Shown here piece after piece: positions 9,251-18,995 of a DNA stretch of 64,000 bases. The stretch comes from Bacteroidaceae bacterium (GTDB lineage Bacteria > Bacteroidota > Bacteroidia > Bacteroidales > Bacteroidaceae): assembly GCA_017448965.1 (NCBI GenBank), contig JAFSKK010000061.1:1-64000 (forward strand), given 5' to 3'. Numbering within the stretch: position 1 is the stretch's first letter; every line of letters begins with the position of its first letter. Both the position numbers and the translations under genes were made by a program. The notes under the pieces were generated by a model, which saw nothing but the letters and a program-made list of their open reading frames with translations, did not search any database and was not told where the DNA came from.

Positions 9251-10993
9251 TTAGAAGTTTTGTTCGGTATTAACGGTTACGTAGGCAGGATTCTGCTTAA
9301 GATTAGGATTCTGCTTGATCTCATCACGGTTGTAAGGCCAGAACAACGCGTCGTCAGAAGCCAGCTTGATGCGGATGGCGCTGGTGTTCTCCTGGAACTT
9401 GGGCAGCACCTTCTGAATCAGGCGATCGTTCTCACCCTCGCGGCGGCAGAGACGCACAAGGTCGAACCAACGCTTGCCTTCGAACATCAGTTCGCGCTGA
9501 CGCTCATCCTGCACAAGGTCTTCCATCTTCAGACGAGAAGTTGAATAGTCTTCAAACTTCAGCAAATCAGTCGTTGCGGTGCGTTTGCAGTTGGCACGGC
9601 GCCATACAGCCATCACACAGTCAAAAGCATCTTGATAGAGTGCCGTCTGTTCCTCGGTGGGCGTGGCACCCTCTTCCACATCGCCCGCTTTTTCCACCAA
9701 TGCTTCTGCACGCATGAGCATCACATCGGTCAGACGATAAATAATCCAGTTGGCATAGTTGTCAGAACGAGGACTGCGGCTCACGGTTGGAGCACCACCA
9801 GTTGTTGTCGACGTACGATACGAGAGCGATGGGCACACATACTTGTTGATGTAATACTTGTTGCTCCTCTCATAAATGTTCTCCAAATAACGGCAGTCCG
9901 TCTTGGTGAAAAGTTTGTTGTCACCCGAATAAGGATCGACGCCAACGAAATCTGTCACACCCACCTGGCCAGCCTGAGTGCTGTTCGAGCCATAGAAGTT
10001 AGCTACCGTACTATTGGTTACACTCTGCTTATCTTCAAAAACCAATTCGAAGATAGACTCAAAACTGTTGCCCTGTCCGAAAATCTGCGTGTAGGTGTTA
10101 CCTGCATAGTTCTGGTTGCTACCTGTTGCTTCGGATATGAGCGGATACTTACCATACAGCTCCATCATGATGGTCGTCGGGTTCTTCTCATACTCCTCTT
10201 CATACAGACGAATCTTCTCGTCGATGACGAGGTCGCAATAGTTAATGCACTGGTCCCAATCACCCTTCCACAAATAAAGGTCGGCCAACAATGCGTAGCA
10301 TGCCCAACGGGTGATGCGGCAAGTGTTCTTCACACTTTCCTCGCCATAGCTGCGCACAGCATAATTCTTCACTTCTTCCACATCACGAATCAGACTGTCG
10401 AGCACCACATCAAATGATGTAGCCGACAACTGGAAGTTCTGAGAATCATCGTTCGACGGACGAGTCACATAAGGAACATCGCGGAATGTACGAATCAGAT
10501 AGAAGTAGCACAAGGCACGAAGAGTCTTTGCCTCTGCAATAGTGGCCTGTAACTCAGATTTGGTGAAGTTCGGGTCGATCGCATTCACACCAGGCGCATA
10601 ATAAAGCACCGTGTTGCAATAATTGATGACCTGATAGAAACTTTGCCAGTTCGTGTAATCATTCGTTTCAAGGATGTTCTCCTTCATCACTTGCTGCAAA
10701 GCATAACTCGTACCTGAACCCGTGGTCATGTTGTCACTTCGCATTTCGCCCCACACCACCATACGGTTCAAGCAGTTGCTGCTTTCCAATTGTGCATAGC
10801 ATGTATTCATCACACTATTCACATCTTTCTCTTCCTTCCAATACTTTTCCAGCACAATATCGTTCTGAGGCTCAATGGAGAGGAAGTCGTCACAACTGCT
10901 CAGCAACACCTGCGAAGAGGTGGCCAAAAGCAAGGCGCCCGCCAAAGGTTTCATCAAGCCCAAGGCTGATTGATATATCTTTTTCTTTTTCAT
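9251..10993 (-). CDS. SusD/RagB-family nutrient-binding lipoprotein (proximal pair)
   Basis: 580-residue SusD-like lipoprotein with lipobox LSSC (Cys34). It follows its SusC partner by 13 bp. Family signatures include the early CDDFLSIEPQ segment, EAKTLRALCYFYLIRTFRDVPYV around residue 160, CYALLADLYLWKGDWDQCINYCDLVI around 235, and the C-terminal LMRAEAL and ERQRELMFEGKRWFDLVRLCR. These make it a canonical member, closer to the textbook SusD pattern than the distal copy. It should sit on the cell surface and close over the SusC pore. The ligand is unknown. Confidence 0.94.
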   Translation of the reverse strand: MKKKKIYQSALGLMKPLAGALLLATSSQVLLSSCDDFLSIEPQNDIVLEKYWKEEKDVNSVMNTCYAQLESSNCLNRMVVWGEMRSDNMTTGSGTSYALQQVMKENILETNDYTNWQSFYQVINYCNTVLYYAPGVNAIDPNFTKSELQATIAEAKTLRALCYFYLIRTFRDVPYVTRPSNDDSQNFQLSATSFDVVLDSLIRDVEEVKNYAVRSYGEESVKNTCRITRWACYALLADLYLWKGDWDQCINYCDLVIDEKIRLYEEEYEKNPTTIMMELYGKYPLISEATGSNQNYAGNTYTQIFGQGNSFESIFELVFEDKQSVTNSTVANFYGSNSTQAGQVGVTDFVGVDPYSGDNKLFTKTDCRYLENIYERSNKYYINKYVCPSLSYRTSTTTGGAPTVSRSPRSDNYANWIIYRLTDVMLMRAEALVEKAGDVEEGATPTEEQTALYQDAFDCVMAVWRRANCKRTATTDLLKFEDYSTSRLKMEDLVQDERQRELMFEGKRWFDLVRLCRREGENDRLIQKVLPKFQENTSAIRIKLASDDALFWPYNRDEIKQNPNLKQNPAYVTVNTEQNF

Positions 10994-11006
10994 AATCCTT
11001 CCTTTT

Positions 11007-14000
11007 TTAGAATTGAACAGTAATGCCTAATGTGTAAGAACGTGCGTTTGGAGTTCTGGCGTTGTCGGTTGTCACACCGTAACCACCATAACCCACTTCT
11101 GGGTCTGCACCAGAATAACCCGTCAGGCAGAAGAGGTTGTTGGCACTCAGATAGAGGCTCAACGATGAGAGACCCCAGTTCTTGATGAGTTTCGGATCGA
11201 ATGAGTAGCTAATCTGGCTGTAGTTCAGACGCATGTACGAGCCCTTCTCCACGAAACGGTCGCTACCCAGCCAGTTGTAACCCTCTTTATAGAGTGCACG
11301 TGGGATTGGAGCAAGATCGCCCTCCACACGCCAGCGCCAGTTCACAGCCGTCGACTGGTTGTTGTTGGTGTACATGTTCTCAGCTCTCATACGAGCGGCG
11401 TTGACAATCTTATTGCCAATACGGAAATTGAACTGGTTGTTCCAGCTCCAACGACCGTATGTCAACTTGAAGCCCCATCCGCCGGTCACCTTTGGAAGTG
11501 AAGAGCCTAAGTAAACGATATCGAGTTCGTTGATGTTACCATCGTGGTTGATGTCTTCATAGATGGCATCACCACCCTTGAACTCGTAGATAGCGGTACG
11601 GTCGTTCGAGTCATAGCAGAACACCATCGGAACTGTATTGCCGTTCTTGTCGAGAATCACCGTACCATTGGCATCGCGAGCCACTGGAGCATTTTTACCA
11701 CTCACACCAGGAACGTCTTCCTCGGTGTACTTGGAGTATTGGTACACACCCTTGTAGCGGAAGCCATAGATGGAACCGAAGGCATTGTGCAACTGTACAC
11801 GAGTGAGGTAAGAGCCGTTGTTCTTGCTGAAGTCGCTGTTGAGCGAAGCCAGCACGGTTTCATCCATCTTCGTGATTTCGTTCTTGTTGTTGGCAAACGA
11901 CACGTTAAAGTCTGCATGGAACTTGCCCTTCTTGATGATGTCGCGTCCATTGATGTTGAATTCCCAACCATTGTTGACCATGTTACCCACATTCTGCCAA
12001 GCCAATGAAGTGAAACCAGAGGATGAAGGAATGCGACGGTTAGCCATCAGCAGGTTAGAAGTGCGCTGTGTATAGATATTGAAGTCAGCCGTCAGTTTGT
12101 TGTCCAGGAAACCCAGATCGAAACCAATGTTCCAAGTTTCCTTCTCTTCCCACTGGAGAGAGTTCAAACGGATGTTATCGGGATAGACAGAAGTCTCTTT
12201 GTTGTAAGCGTTTCCGCTACGATACTTCGAGAAATAGAGGTATTCGCCACCAGGCTGATTACCCACCTTACCCCAACCTGGACGGATGGAGAGCATATCA
12301 AGCCACTTGATGCGTTCCATCCAAGGCTCGTCGCTCACATTCCAACGGAAAGAGAGGGCTGGGAAGTTACCCCAACGGCGACTGTCACCAAACTTGGTGG
12401 AACCGTCACGGCGCACAGAGAAGTCTGCGATGTACTTACCCTTGTAAGCATAGTGGGCAGAGAAGGTCAGGTAAACGCTACGCCACTGACCAGAAGAAGT
12501 GCCAAGACCGCTCACGATACCATCGGCAATAGGAGAACTGATACCACCGGAAGGAAGGCCCCACACTGTCGAGTTGGTCGATTTCGAAGAACCGTCAGTG
12601 AGCTGGAACTGCGCAAATGCCATGAAAGAATGGTCTGGATTGCTGAAGTGAGGCACGAAAGTGAGTCTGTGCGTAGTAGTGACAGCGGTACTCTTGTGAG
12701 AGTCTGCCGTTGTGCGGTTGTTGTTGCTGTCCGACCATCCTTTCGTCACGAGACTGGAAGGATAGAACGTGTCATTATATTTATTAAAGATGTTAAAGAG
12801 AATCTTACCCTCATACTTGAGTTGCGTCTGGTCTTCCTGTGTGCCAAGAAGATTATACACCAACTGGAACTCAGGCTGAATCTGATAGGTGGACTCTTCG
12901 TTTCTGGCTTGTTTTGCCAAAGCAACAGGGTTCACATAACCATACTGGTCTTCCTTCAGAGGCTCAGACACCGTATTCAGCATGTGGTAGTAGTCAGGCA
13001 AGTCGTTACCATATTGATCCTGCTCATAGATGGAGAGGTTAGGCATCTTCTGGTAAGCAATGCCAAGTAGGTCAGAATAGTTCTTCTTGTTGTCTGTATA
13101 GGTCATGTTGAAGTTGGTCACGATCTTGATACGGTCACTCACAAAATAGTCGAGTGCCACACGAGTCGTGAAACGGTCAAGCTTCTGTTCAATCACCGTA
13201 CCAGTCTGATGGTCCCAACCACCGGCAATGCGGAAGTTTGCCTTTTCACCACCACCTGCCAGACTCACATAGTGCTTCTGCAGAAGACCATTCTGACGGA
13301 TAGCCTTGCGCCAGTCTGTGTTGTTGTTGTACATCTCATATTCGTTCCACGACTGGTCGTAGTCGAACTCGCGGATACTGGAAGCATTGTCGCTGAGAGT
13401 CGGGTTATAGTAAGCCTCTTTCATCAGCATCGTGTACTGGTCACCATTCAACAGGCGGATGCCTCGAGGCTGCTGGGTGAGAGTGGCACGGTATGAATAC
13501 TGCACCTTGGTCTTACCACGGGTACCTCTCTTGGTCTTGATCTCGATGACACCATTTGCACCCTGTGAACCATAGATAGCAGTACCTGCGGCATCTTTCA
13601 GCACAGAGATGCTGGCAATATCGTCAGGGTTCACGTTGAGCAGTTCGGCAAACTGGTCTTCTGTGGCGTTGGCGTAGTCGAAATTACTGTTGTAGTCACT
13701 CTCGAAAATGTTACCATCGACCACGATGAGCGGTTCGCTGCTACCATTGATGGAGCTGACACCACGCAGACGCATGCTTGTGCCGGCACCCAGGTTACCC
13801 GAGTTGCTCACGATGTCGAGACCTGCGATACGACCTTGCAATGCTTCGTCCACGCTGGTCATTGGCAGACCTTCGAACTCTTTGGCGTCAATCATCTGGT
13901 GTGCCACCGAAAGTTCTCGTTCTGGAATGGCAAGACCACTCGTCTGAACGATTCTCTTCGACTTGACCACCACTTCCTGCAACTGCGTGTTGCTCTTCAT

Positions 14001-14303
14001 GATAATCTTATAAGATGTACCCTTGATAGGGATAATCTGAGTGGCATATCCCACGTAGGAAATCTTCAGTCTATGCTTAGGGTCAACGATGCGGAATGCG
14101 AAGTTACCATTGATGTCGGTAACGGCATGCGCCACAATACGGTTGGCGTTGTCTATTTCCACGACATTGCAGGCCATGAGCGCATCAATGTCATCCATCA
14201 CCACACCGTGAATCATTGTGCCTGCAGTCTGGGCTGACACAGCGCATGGCAACAGAGCCATGACGAGTATTGCTATGATATTCTTTGTCTTCATCTTGTT
14301 CAC
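11007..14303 (-). CDS. SusC/RagA-family TonB-dependent outer-membrane transporter (proximal pair)
   Basis: 1,098-residue outer-membrane importer. A signal peptide (cleavage after about residue 24, AVSAQ) is followed by a carboxypeptidase-like regulatory domain (about 30-105), a TonB-box-like stretch (LQEVVVKSK) and a plug domain with GRIAGLDIVSNSG, LIVVDG and ISVLKDAAGTAIYGSQGANGV. The beta-barrel ends in an aromatic-terminated strand (SYTLGITVQF). It starts 3 bp after the upstream FAS1 gene and is followed by SusD after 13 bp. An alternative start is Met4. Together with its SusD it forms the first uptake complex of the operon. Confidence 0.94.
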   Translation of the reverse strand: MNKMKTKNIIAILVMALLPCAVSAQTAGTMIHGVVMDDIDALMACNVVEIDNANRIVAHAVTDINGNFAFRIVDPKHRLKISYVGYATQIIPIKGTSYKIIMKSNTQLQEVVVKSKRIVQTSGLAIPERELSVAHQMIDAKEFEGLPMTSVDEALQGRIAGLDIVSNSGNLGAGTSMRLRGVSSINGSSEPLIVVDGNIFESDYNSNFDYANATEDQFAELLNVNPDDIASISVLKDAAGTAIYGSQGANGVIEIKTKRGTRGKTKVQYSYRATLTQQPRGIRLLNGDQYTMLMKEAYYNPTLSDNASSIREFDYDQSWNEYEMYNNNTDWRKAIRQNGLLQKHYVSLAGGGEKANFRIAGGWDHQTGTVIEQKLDRFTTRVALDYFVSDRIKIVTNFNMTYTDNKKNYSDLLGIAYQKMPNLSIYEQDQYGNDLPDYYHMLNTVSEPLKEDQYGYVNPVALAKQARNEESTYQIQPEFQLVYNLLGTQEDQTQLKYEGKILFNIFNKYNDTFYPSSLVTKGWSDSNNNRTTADSHKSTAVTTTHRLTFVPHFSNPDHSFMAFAQFQLTDGSSKSTNSTVWGLPSGGISSPIADGIVSGLGTSSGQWRSVYLTFSAHYAYKGKYIADFSVRRDGSTKFGDSRRWGNFPALSFRWNVSDEPWMERIKWLDMLSIRPGWGKVGNQPGGEYLYFSKYRSGNAYNKETSVYPDNIRLNSLQWEEKETWNIGFDLGFLDNKLTADFNIYTQRTSNLLMANRRIPSSSGFTSLAWQNVGNMVNNGWEFNINGRDIIKKGKFHADFNVSFANNKNEITKMDETVLASLNSDFSKNNGSYLTRVQLHNAFGSIYGFRYKGVYQYSKYTEEDVPGVSGKNAPVARDANGTVILDKNGNTVPMVFCYDSNDRTAIYEFKGGDAIYEDINHDGNINELDIVYLGSSLPKVTGGWGFKLTYGRWSWNNQFNFRIGNKIVNAARMRAENMYTNNNQSTAVNWRWRVEGDLAPIPRALYKEGYNWLGSDRFVEKGSYMRLNYSQISYSFDPKLIKNWGLSSLSLYLSANNLFCLTGYSGADPEVGYGGYGVTTDNARTPNARSYTLGITVQF

Positions 14304-14306
14304 GGT

Positions 14307-16880
14307 TTATTTGTTGAACATTAAAGCGCCATCAATCTGGTGCACCACAACGAATGACGACGTGTAGAGATTACGTGCAGTTACGGCATCTGGAGAGTCA
14401 TACTGGTATTCACGTGCCATCAGGTTATAGAGGTTGCCTGAAGTCACCACCTTGCGCTCCTGACCAGTTCTATCCTTCAGGGTGATGCCATCCTTCTCCA
14501 CGTCAACATTCAACTTATAGTAAGAAAGGTTACCATCTTCGCTCACCTGATAAGCAGAGGTTTCGTATTCACCCAGAATCTTGCCATCAGAGCCGAGGTC
14601 TTGTCCTATATAGAAGGACTCGTCCTGAATGTGATACTTGATGAAATTATCAATCACATTGCTCAAGCTGTCAGCCTTTTCCTGCTCTCCATCATCTTCC
14701 ATCTTCTGTACATCTTCCCACGTTGGCAAATCACCTTTATCCTGCAAGTCCTGAATGGCCTTGTTGGTAGGTACATATACTGTATAGCGGAAAGTGTTAA
14801 AGAGAGAAATGTTCTGGCTGGGAGCACCATGTTCGTCGGTACCAATCACGTGCTTGGTCACCAAATAGTCGGAACCCATCAGCAAATCGCGGAATGCGCT
14901 GAATTCCTCATGCTCGTCCAGAATGTCGAACACAGACTTGCGAGGAGTCATGATAGGCTCATCTTCAACAATGTAAGTCTTACCATTACCTTCGTATGAC
15001 TCATCATAAACCTGAACAACTGGAACATCCGTTCCTTGTTCCACCTGCCAGCCACCTTGCACGGTCATGCCAGACGCACCTGCCTTGGAATTCTTCACCT
15101 TCACAATACTACCGTTCTTGGTCTGATAGAACTCGCTGCCATCCTCCACGTTACCAATAACGATGTGCGTGTCAAGAATATCCTTCAGACGGTTCTCAAT
15201 CTGGCTACTGTTAGCCTCGCCGATGGAGTCACCCACTTCGCCAGTAGCCACATCGTAGTTCCAGATGCTGGCCCACACCTTTTCCGACTCACTCTGTGCC
15301 GAAGCCTTGTAGTGGAAACGGAAGAGCTGAGTGCTGGTCTTGCCGTATGAACATGGGTCGATATATTCCAACAAAGCTTTATTGTTAGGGATGAAGAGGC
15401 TATAATAAGCGTTTTGTGAGTTGAGGTAAACATCAAAGCCATACTGCTCCACTGCCCAGTAGAAGATGTTCATGCTTTCGTTGACAAGAGCAGGGAATGT
15501 GACAGATATGTATGCCACAGGGTTGAACACCTTGTTGGTCAGATAGACCGCACCATTACATGCCATATAGACAGAATCCACAAACTCCGTCTTCAGACCC
15601 AGTTCGTCGTTGGCATCGTTGAGCACGGTGTGGAACTTGCTGGGCACGGAATTGACAAACGAGTTGAGCATGTTCACGTTGAGCATCTTGGAGATCACTT
15701 TGTCTGGCACAGCCTCCCAAGAGCCATAATAGTCCTTGAGCACCTTACCTGCACCTTCGTTCCAATAACGGTCAAGGGCGGCATCTGTAGGCACGAGCAT
15801 CACACCCATGTTCTCCTGCAATGCCACAGCCTCGCTGGTGCTGTTGATGGTCTGCGAATAGAACTGGCTCCATCCCGGGTCGAACTTCAGCTGACCATTG
15901 GTCGGGCCTTCGTCGGGAGTCTGCTCCAAAGGAAGACCGCCCTGACTGCGCTGAGCGAAATAGCGCTTCTCGTACAGCGTGTCAATATCTGCATTATATA
16001 AACGATTGTACTCGCGCGCAAGTTCATCCTCATCCAAACCGTGACGATAAGGTGCACAGAAGCGGTTCAGCAACTTGGCATAACCTTGTGTGGTGGGATG
16101 ATTGGTGATGAAGTCTGCCATATTGGGCAGCGGCGTGAGCACATCAGCCATCTTGTGCACGAAACCGTTCGAGCACTTGATGTTCTGCTGGGTCATCATG
16201 ATGCCGTTCACATTGGCATCACCTGGCTGGCGCTTCGTCTGATAGTTGAAGAGGAAGTCGCAGTCGTCGTTGGTGATGAGCTTCTGAGTGAGGAACATCT
16301 CGATGAAATGAATCATCGGAGGCACAGTACGGTCAGTCATGCAGACAATAGGCTTACCAGCCTCGCGATAACGCTGCCAGTAAGGATTGTCGGGCATCTG
16401 CGCTGGAGTGAGCACTGGCACAGAGTCGAAGGCACTCATCGAAGTGAGGCGACGCATACAGTCACCCTCAGTCGGTCCTGCCGAACTACTCAGGTAAGCC
16501 ACCTGGCACGCATTGTTGATCATGCTGCCGTTGAGCAGCAACTTCTTTTGGGCCAGCGACAACTCCTCATAGCTGTGCACTCCCCAATCGTTCTTTTCGA
16601 AGAATCGATTGTACGCCTCGTCATCTGCCACAAAAAGCGTCTTACTACCAGTTTTGGCCAAGACGTTTGTGTAGTTCAGGTCGTCAATCAACTTCACCAC
16701 GTTGGTGTAATTGCCGTTACTCCGCAGGTAGTCGTAAATGCTCGAACCCAGCCAACTCGGATCTTCGTCAGCCAAGTCATAGCCCGAACAAGCCGATAAA
16801 CCTCCGGCAGCAATCATCGCCACACCCACCCATTTGGATAGGCTCAGGTTACGATTCAGTTTTGTTTTCATATAGGCCAT
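14307..16880 (-). CDS. Multi-FAS1 domain lipoprotein, first gene of the SusCD/FAS1 operon
   Basis: 857-residue lipoprotein (lipobox LSAC, Cys31 counting from the first ATG; an alternative start is Met4 at 16871). At least three, probably four, FAS1-type repeats can be seen. One is at about 45-265 (KTLFVADDEAYNRFF, ending NGFVHKMADVLTPL). The middle ones are around 350-540 (GVMLVPTDAALDRYW and YSLFIPNNKALLEYI). The last is at about 670-855 (YTVYVPTNKAIQDL, ending VVHQIDGALMF). It is far longer than the other two FAS1 proteins and opens the operon, so it is expected to be well expressed. A likely role is surface adhesion or ligand presentation to the SusCD complexes. Confidence 0.83.
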   Translation of the reverse strand: MAYMKTKLNRNLSLSKWVGVAMIAAGGLSACSGYDLADEDPSWLGSSIYDYLRSNGNYTNVVKLIDDLNYTNVLAKTGSKTLFVADDEAYNRFFEKNDWGVHSYEELSLAQKKLLLNGSMINNACQVAYLSSSAGPTEGDCMRRLTSMSAFDSVPVLTPAQMPDNPYWQRYREAGKPIVCMTDRTVPPMIHFIEMFLTQKLITNDDCDFLFNYQTKRQPGDANVNGIMMTQQNIKCSNGFVHKMADVLTPLPNMADFITNHPTTQGYAKLLNRFCAPYRHGLDEDELAREYNRLYNADIDTLYEKRYFAQRSQGGLPLEQTPDEGPTNGQLKFDPGWSQFYSQTINSTSEAVALQENMGVMLVPTDAALDRYWNEGAGKVLKDYYGSWEAVPDKVISKMLNVNMLNSFVNSVPSKFHTVLNDANDELGLKTEFVDSVYMACNGAVYLTNKVFNPVAYISVTFPALVNESMNIFYWAVEQYGFDVYLNSQNAYYSLFIPNNKALLEYIDPCSYGKTSTQLFRFHYKASAQSESEKVWASIWNYDVATGEVGDSIGEANSSQIENRLKDILDTHIVIGNVEDGSEFYQTKNGSIVKVKNSKAGASGMTVQGGWQVEQGTDVPVVQVYDESYEGNGKTYIVEDEPIMTPRKSVFDILDEHEEFSAFRDLLMGSDYLVTKHVIGTDEHGAPSQNISLFNTFRYTVYVPTNKAIQDLQDKGDLPTWEDVQKMEDDGEQEKADSLSNVIDNFIKYHIQDESFYIGQDLGSDGKILGEYETSAYQVSEDGNLSYYKLNVDVEKDGITLKDRTGQERKVVTSGNLYNLMAREYQYDSPDAVTARNLYTSSFVVVHQIDGALMFNK

Positions 16881-16907
16881 TTTTAGTGTTTTTTAGCGTT
16901 TTCGGTG

Positions 16908-16938
16908 CAAAATTACAGTTTTGTTAACTCATAATAAA
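16908..16938 (-). promoter_or_regulatory. Promoter of the SusCD/FAS1 operon
   Basis: On the minus strand TAATTTTG (16908-16915) fits the Bacteroidetes -7 box TAnnTTTG. TTTA lies 19 bp upstream, one base off the -33 consensus. The predicted transcription start is near 16901, giving a leader of about 20-30 nt. Confidence 0.55.
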
Positions 16939-16945
16939 AAAAAGA

Positions 16946-16975
16946 TGTTACATAGACTTTCAAATTTGTTACATA
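16946..16975. promoter_or_regulatory. Direct repeat in the divergent promoter region, candidate operator
   Basis: TGTTACATA occurs at 16946-16954 and again at 16967-16975, two helical turns (21 bp) apart, just upstream of the -33 region of the SusCD/FAS1 operon. This spacing suits a dimeric activator binding one DNA face. No regulator gene is adjacent, so the binding protein is unknown. Confidence 0.4.
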
Positions 16976-17061
16976 CCCTTGGAAATGAAACGTAAGCAGG
17001 AACATCTTTAACACTTTTTTGTCACGCACAGAAAGGGAGAAGAAAAAAAGTGACGGCGAGA

Positions 17062-17093
17062 TTTGGCGGTGTGAGAGGATTGATTTACCTTTG
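17062..17093 (+). promoter_or_regulatory. Consensus promoter of the M60 peptidase gene
   Basis: TTTG at 17062-17065 and TACCTTTG at 17086-17093, separated by 20 bp, match the Bacteroidetes primary-sigma promoter exactly. Transcription should start near 17100, about 35 nt before the start codon. Confidence 0.8.
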
Positions 17094-17134
17094 CAAAAAT
17101 ATCAGTTTTTCCACACCAAAACCAAAACAAAACC

Positions 17135-18769
17135 ATGATGAAAAAAGCCGTCATCACCCTGTTGCTCGTCCTCATCACACTTCCTGCAATCGCCCAAGAA
17201 CAAATCTGGCAGATGTGTGACGAGGAAGCCTCCCTATCCCTCCCCACCCTTTTTGCGGACAATCTATATACTATATTAAAAGATGGCGTGACCGACGAAG
17301 ATATTGAGCGCGAGAAAATGCCCATCTTCCATGAATTGGCCAGACAATTGAAGAACGGCACATACAAGACGGATTATCGAGTGGCGACCTACGACTGTTA
17401 TGATTCGCCCCAGTGGCTGGCCGAGCAATGGAAGACACCCGGAAAGTGCTACGACCAGATGCAAGGCGTGACGGGCATCATGATGGAGCCAGGAAAACAT
17501 CTTGTGATGGTGGACGGAATTGCGGACACCCTGAAAGTCAACCTGAAAGTGGTGGCATGGTACACAGGAAAGACCGGGAGGAATTTCGATGGTGGCAATC
17601 CCGACATACAGACGTTCCTGCTGCATAATGGGGCGAATGTCATCGACTACAAGAACAAATGGAACGGGCTGGCTTATATTGCCTACTTCTCTAATGGCCA
17701 TGCCGACAAGTGCCCGTCCATCCGCATCCACTTCGTTGGAGGCACCATCAATGGCTATCTTTCGCCCGACAAGACCAATGAGCAGATGCACCAGATGACA
17801 GCGGCAGCACCCTCTCGCTTCATCGATGTGGTGGGTCACAAGGTGCATGCCGTCTGGACTTCGGCTGGCATGCATGAGTTTTGCAAGGCCGACGACGGCA
17901 CATCTCCTGGATACCGCCAATACATGAACATACTCGACACGCTGTTGACTTGGGAACAAAGGCTTGTCGGCTTCGAGAAATATGGCCGCATCCCCCGCAA
18001 CCGCACGCTGCTCTACGTCAACTTCACTTATGGCGCCCTTTTCCAAGGAGGGCTGGGCATCAGTTCCCATGTGGACAATGAACACTCCCTGTTGAATTGC
18101 CGTTCACTCATCCAAAACGAGTCCGAAACCATCTGGGGACTGAGCCACGAATGGGGGCATCAGCACCAGGTTTACCCCTATTTCTGTTGGGGAGGCATGA
18201 CGGAGGTCTCGAACAACATCAATTCCTACTACAACGTCATGCACATGGGCTACCGCTACGAGCAGATAGATGCAGGCAAACGTCGTGGCCTGGAGAATGC
18301 CATCACGCACTACATTGACGGAACGACCGACAATTGCATCCTGCAGTCGAGTGACCTTTTCGAACGCCTCAGTCCCTTTCTACAACTCTACAAATACTTC
18401 ACCCACAAAGGAGGCAAGCCCGACTTCTGGCCAGACCTCTACGAAGCCCTGCGCCACTCCGACGTGCAACCCGACTCCACCAACGTGGTGCCCTACATTC
18501 AGAACTTCATCCGCCAAGCCTCCCTCCTCAGCGGCTACAACCTCACGCCCTACTTCGAACGCTTCGGCCTCCTGTGCGTGACAGACTTCGAAATTGAAGA
18601 CTATGGCAAGTACCACTATCACCTGACACAAGCACAACTCGACGCCTTCCGCAAGGAAATGCTCACCCTGGCAAAGAAACACAAACTGAAGATGATGCCT
18701 GCCGGAATGCTCGAAGAAATCGCCCGAACACCCAGCGTGGAATACCCCCGTCCAAACTTTGCGAACTAA
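17135..18769 (+). CDS. Peptidase M60 (enhancin-like) family metallopeptidase
   Basis: Predicted secreted zinc metallopeptidase of the M60/enhancin-like family, several members of which cut heavily O-glycosylated proteins such as mucins. A signal peptide covers residues 1-20 (cleavage before QEQIW). The zinc site is seen directly: HEWGHQHQ with His338, Glu339 and His342, then GGMTEVSNN with the third ligand Glu357, matching the gluzincin-type M60 motif. The N-terminal third (about 20-200) precedes the catalytic region; no carbohydrate-binding module or type IX sorting domain is evident. The gene is divergent from the SusCD/FAS1 operon across a 254-bp shared promoter region, so joint control is plausible. 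Start: two tandem ATGs at 17135 and 17138. Confidence 0.88.
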   Translation: MMKKAVITLLLVLITLPAIAQEQIWQMCDEEASLSLPTLFADNLYTILKDGVTDEDIEREKMPIFHELARQLKNGTYKTDYRVATYDCYDSPQWLAEQWKTPGKCYDQMQGVTGIMMEPGKHLVMVDGIADTLKVNLKVVAWYTGKTGRNFDGGNPDIQTFLLHNGANVIDYKNKWNGLAYIAYFSNGHADKCPSIRIHFVGGTINGYLSPDKTNEQMHQMTAAAPSRFIDVVGHKVHAVWTSAGMHEFCKADDGTSPGYRQYMNILDTLLTWEQRLVGFEKYGRIPRNRTLLYVNFTYGALFQGGLGISSHVDNEHSLLNCRSLIQNESETIWGLSHEWGHQHQVYPYFCWGGMTEVSNNINSYYNVMHMGYRYEQIDAGKRRGLENAITHYIDGTTDNCILQSSDLFERLSPFLQLYKYFTHKGGKPDFWPDLYEALRHSDVQPDSTNVVPYIQNFIRQASLLSGYNLTPYFERFGLLCVTDFEIEDYGKYHYHLTQAQLDAFRKEMLTLAKKHKLKMMPAGMLEEIARTPSVEYPRPNFAN

Positions 18770-18995
18770 CTACGTCTGTATGCTTTTTTGTTTGTGCGAG
18801 CTATCACAGCAAGCCGCACTACAACCTTTCGGAAATCATAAGGAATAGGAACTGATTCAAAAGTGTATCAGAATTCTGTTCCTCGTGATTTGTAGAGAAT
18901 GAATAACTGGAATACTTGGTCATTGATAATTTACTAAGAGGCGGTATATCAATGAGATACGACATTTCTAAAAAGACTGCGACCGCTATGCCAAA

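Noticed and set aside
17135..18769. Type IX secretion sorting domain on the M60 peptidase
   Set aside because: The C-terminus has no type A or type B CTD pattern; a normal signal peptide is the only export signal.
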